A stretch of DNA of 45,760 bases, taken from the NCBI RefSeq assembly GCF_030272695.1, contig NZ_JARFYN010000053.1, forward strand, positions 1-45,760, given 5' to 3'. The DNA is from Martinezella calliandrae (GTDB lineage Bacteria > Pseudomonadota > Alphaproteobacteria > Rhizobiales > Rhizobiaceae). This document shows, in pieces, positions 43,364-45,760 of this stretch (the first letter of the stretch is position 1; each line of letters starts with the position of its first letter). A program made the translations under genes and the position numbers. The notes beneath the pieces are model-generated. The model did not search any database. It was not told the origin of the DNA and was given only the letters and a program-made list of their open reading frames with translations.

Positions 43364-45310
43364 TCAATCCTTGCTTGCGACCTGCTTCGATTTCTCGTCG
43401 CTCAGAAGGGTGTCGATGCGCTTGCGCTCGTCCTCGAATTTGGCGAGTGCCTCGCCGTCCAGCGACTTGCCGCCGGGCAGGCGGATGCGCAGGGGATCAA
43501 CCTTGGTGCCATTGACGATCAGCTCGTAATGCAGGTGCGGCCCAGTTGCGAGACCGGTCGAGCCGATGAAGCCGATGACCTGGCCCTGCACGACCTTTGC
43601 ACCCGGTATTATGCCTTTGACGATGGCGCTCTGATGGTTGTAGGAGGAGACATAGCCGTTGGCGTGGCGGATCAAAGTCTGGTTGCCGAAGCCGCCGGAA
43701 TCCCAGCCGGCCTTTTCGACAATGCCATTGCCGGCGGCGATGATTGGGGTGCCGCGGGGTGCGGACCAATCGACTCCGGTATGCATACGCGCAAATCCGA
43801 GGATCGGGTGGCGGCGCATGCCGAAGCCGGATTTGAAGATACCGGTCGGGACCGGATTGCGCAGCAAGAATTGGCGGATGCTCTTGCCGTTTTCGTCGAA
43901 GTAATCGATCGAATGATCGTCCGGATCTTCGAAGCGATAGAAGCGGGTGACTGTGTCGCCGAATTTGGCGTTGACATAGAGCAGTTCGGAATCGGCAGTT
44001 GCCTGGCCGTTTTCGTCAGCGACGGAGAAGAAGGCTTCAATTGAATCCGTTGGCTTCAACTGCGCCTGGAAATCAACGTTGCTGGCGAGCAGCTTGATGA
44101 TCTGAGCCACCATCTCTTTGGTCATGCCATAGGAAAGGGCGGCACGATAAACGCCGTCATAGACGCTCGGCAGGTCTCGGCCCGCGGCGACTGCCGGCGC
44201 GTCATTGTCGAATGCCGTTGTGATGGCGTCGAGCATCGGCGGCTCGCTGCCGGCGACGAAATCGCCGTGATCATTCTCGGCAACCGTCAGGACATGCTTG
44301 GTGCCGCGATAGATGCTGGCGCGAATAATCTTCGCCTGCTCGCCCTTCTGCAGTATTCCGATGCGCAGCACGCCGCCGGCGGAAAGCTCAGACGAGCCGT
44401 ATAGAGGCACGATCTTCGCCGTAATGCTGTCGGCATCCGCTTTGAGATAGCCGGCATTGGCGAGTGCCGTCCCGATCGGCGTATCCTCGCGCACTGGAAT
44501 GATGTCGTCGGCGAATTCCTCGGTCTGCGACGTGACCGCGTCGGGAGAGGACACCGACATGTTCTCTTCGACGATGCGGGCTGCAAGCCCTGCTGTCAGG
44601 TCGACATCGGTATCGTCGGTCGCGAAGCGGCGCGGATCGACGTAATAGAGGGCGGAAAGCTGGGTATTGTCATCAACCAGCACGGAGCCGTTGGAACGCA
44701 CATTCGCCTCGACTTCATCGAGCGACATAGAGCCGGCGAGAGGGAAGGGCATATCCTTGGCGGGAAAGGGCACCGTCTTCAGGCTGACCTCGGATTCCAC
44801 GTCGGAACCATAGATCGCGCCGGTGCGGTTGGCGGCCGGCGTAATGTTGTCGTCGGCGGAAAAAATCGCAAGCGGATCGAAGGCGGGATAGCTCTCGGTC
44901 GCAACGCGGTTGGTGGCGAGCGCGATCTTTACATGCGCGAAGGGCTGGCGGCGCACCACTTCCTTGTCGCCGTCACGCACCACGGTCGAGACTTCCAGGA
45001 TATTCCGGTCGGAGGGCTTGGATGCGATCGCCGTGGGCACAAGGCGGCCGCCGCGGGTAACCTGATTTTCCGTGCTGTCATGGTTGCCACTGTCGGATGT
45101 CGCATAGGCTTCGGCCGGAATGGCGAGCTGCGGGCGTCCGTCGAGGGCGGCAAACAGTGCGACACCCATCAAGATGCTGGAGGTGATGCCGGTGAGGAAC
45201 GTGCCCGAAAGCCAACGTAATGAAACTTCGCGTCGGTCCGGCGCTCGCCTGCCGTCGGCCAGGATTGGCGGCTCGTTGCCGAGCGATCGGAGCATCATTT
45301 TGTCCGTCAT
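43364..45310 (-). CDS. M23 family metallopeptidase (LytM-type, membrane-anchored)
   Basis: This long (about 649-residue) envelope protein has a short cytoplasmic head, one membrane anchor at about 36-58 (WLSGTFLTGITSSILMGVAL), then a large periplasmic part. LysM/OapA-like and coiled regions fill the middle (IPVREDTPIGTALANAGYL). The C-terminal zinc domain has GFARMHTGVDWSAPRGTPI (HxxxD), GNQTLIRHANGYVSSYNHQS and TGPHLHYEL (HxH), so the metal ligands His, Asp and His are all present. Such enzymes cut peptide cross-links of peptidoglycan in growth and division. Two adjacent ATG codons (45313, 45310) can start it; neither has a strong ribosome site. Convergent with clpB. Confidence 0.9.
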   Translation of the reverse strand: MTDKMMLRSLGNEPPILADGRRAPDRREVSLRWLSGTFLTGITSSILMGVALFAALDGRPQLAIPAEAYATSDSGNHDSTENQVTRGGRLVPTAIASKPSDRNILEVSTVVRDGDKEVVRRQPFAHVKIALATNRVATESYPAFDPLAIFSADDNITPAANRTGAIYGSDVESEVSLKTVPFPAKDMPFPLAGSMSLDEVEANVRSNGSVLVDDNTQLSALYYVDPRRFATDDTDVDLTAGLAARIVEENMSVSSPDAVTSQTEEFADDIIPVREDTPIGTALANAGYLKADADSITAKIVPLYGSSELSAGGVLRIGILQKGEQAKIIRASIYRGTKHVLTVAENDHGDFVAGSEPPMLDAITTAFDNDAPAVAAGRDLPSVYDGVYRAALSYGMTKEMVAQIIKLLASNVDFQAQLKPTDSIEAFFSVADENGQATADSELLYVNAKFGDTVTRFYRFEDPDDHSIDYFDENGKSIRQFLLRNPVPTGIFKSGFGMRRHPILGFARMHTGVDWSAPRGTPIIAAGNGIVEKAGWDSGGFGNQTLIRHANGYVSSYNHQSAIVKGIIPGAKVVQGQVIGFIGSTGLATGPHLHYELIVNGTKVDPLRIRLPGGKSLDGEALAKFEDERKRIDTLLSDEKSKQVASKD

Positions 45311-45313
45311 CAT

Positions 45314-45663
45314 GCCAATCGAGATCCGGTTCCTTCATGCGAGCCGTGTAGCTGGGGCCGAAGATGTGCATATTTATGACGGGGGAGTCAAATCCTGCGC
45401 ATTTCGCTTGTGGAGTGTCTGAACTCTAAAAATGCTCTTTTTTCGGCGGAGGTCGGCGATATCTGGTGTCGGCGGACGAGGGGTCAAGAGCCCATCCCTG
45501 TCATATTTTGCGACCTTCTGCGTGTGGGATGGAGCCGACGGCACGCGGTGATGGCGATGGCGGCGGATTTTGGCGCCTGATCCGCCCGATTTTGGAGGGC
45601 TTCACAAATATATCATAAGAATCAATCACTTGTATGTTTTTTATTTTTTTTCAAAATCGGCTG
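45314..45663. other. Gene-free interval before the right-edge promoter
   Basis: No gene seen. From about 45600 the sequence becomes a run of A/T-rich text (AATATATCATAAG, TTTTTTATTTTTTTTC) directly before the TTGACT promoter, resembling an UP element. The left part is the upstream region of the M23 gene, where I see no clear promoter. Confidence 0.45.
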
Positions 45664-45693
45664 TTGACTATGCTCTGGGGGTGGGTCTATAAG
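45664..45693 (+). promoter_or_regulatory. Strong promoter, probably of an rRNA operon beyond the edge
   Basis: TTGACT (45664-45669), an 18-base spacer and TATAAG (45688-45693) make a strong sigma-70-type pair. An AT-rich stretch lies directly upstream, and GC-rich text (CCCGATC, GACGAGGGCGGCGG) follows as discriminator and leader. This layout, and the leader wording as I recall it, fit the 16S rRNA leader of rhizobia. The gene itself is outside the window, so this is inference. Confidence 0.55.
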
Positions 45694-45760
45694 CCCGATC
45701 ACTGACGAGGGCGGCGGCGCTGCTGGCGACGAAGTCTCTCGCTCTTAAGTTTCCTGGATT

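Overview
The window looks like chromosomal DNA from a fast-growing Rhizobiaceae bacterium (Rhizobium/Agrobacterium group). The reasons are its GC-rich coding, alphaproteobacterial family variants (HIG1 twin-membrane protein, DUF1178, DUF4167, NDUFAF5-like methyltransferase, EI-Ntr PtsP), a RIME/RPE-type palindromic intergenic element, and the order grxC - nitrilase - DUF1178 - ubiG - lysC - ptsP - prfA - prmC - DUF4167 - clpB, which I recall from other rhizobia. Species cannot be fixed by eye.

Layout. 1-6.5 kb: minus-strand run etfB (partial), PduO-type cobalamin adenosyltransferase, HIG1 protein and an SDR; then yihY (+), gluQRS (-), an AlkA-like glycosylase (+), an HNH nuclease (+), a RIME-like repeat, and dsbB/yqaA (-). 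6.5-12.9 kb is accessory: a ClpP-like remnant, tRNA-Leu(CAA), an MFS transporter divergent from a TetR regulator with two tandem palindromic operators between them, a methyltransferase, a wrecked arylsulfatase, and an aldo/keto reductase. 13-18.1 kb: acyl-CoA synthetase, a GNAT/CelD-like protein translationally coupled to a polysaccharide flippase, and a broken glutathione S-transferase. 18.1-24.6 kb: secA facing away from a periplasmic PpiC-type isomerase, then argJ, a GNAT protein and mutT. 24.9-25.5 kb: a small membrane protein and an orphan Flp pilin. 25.5-30.2 kb: an NDUFAF5-like methyltransferase, decayed comF, grxC, nitrilase-family amidase, DUF1178, frameshifted DUF3291, and ubiG. 30.3-33.2 kb: a probable insertion holding a YbfB/YjiJ-type MFS gene, its TetR regulator with a second pair of tandem palindromes, and an unrecognised secreted protein. 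33.4-43.2 kb: lysC, ptsP, prfA, prmC, DUF4167 and clpB, the last with a sigma-32-like promoter. 43.4-45.8 kb: an M23 peptidase, then an rRNA-operon-like promoter firing out of the right edge.

How the parts fit. Most genes are housekeeping: protein export and folding (SecA, PpiC, DsbB, ClpB), translation (GluQRS, PrfA, PrmC, tRNA-Leu), amino-acid synthesis (ArgJ, LysC), repair and pool cleaning (AlkA-like, MutT), redox (GrxC, DsbB), ubiquinone (UbiG), nitrogen phosphotransfer (PtsP) and the cell wall (M23). The accessory layer is two TetR/MFS modules and five decayed genes. I found no CRISPR array, intact insertion sequence, phage module or clearly new multi-gene system. The best leads are the two tandem-palindrome operator sets, the orphan pilin pair, the mosaic prmC and the cluster of pseudogenes.
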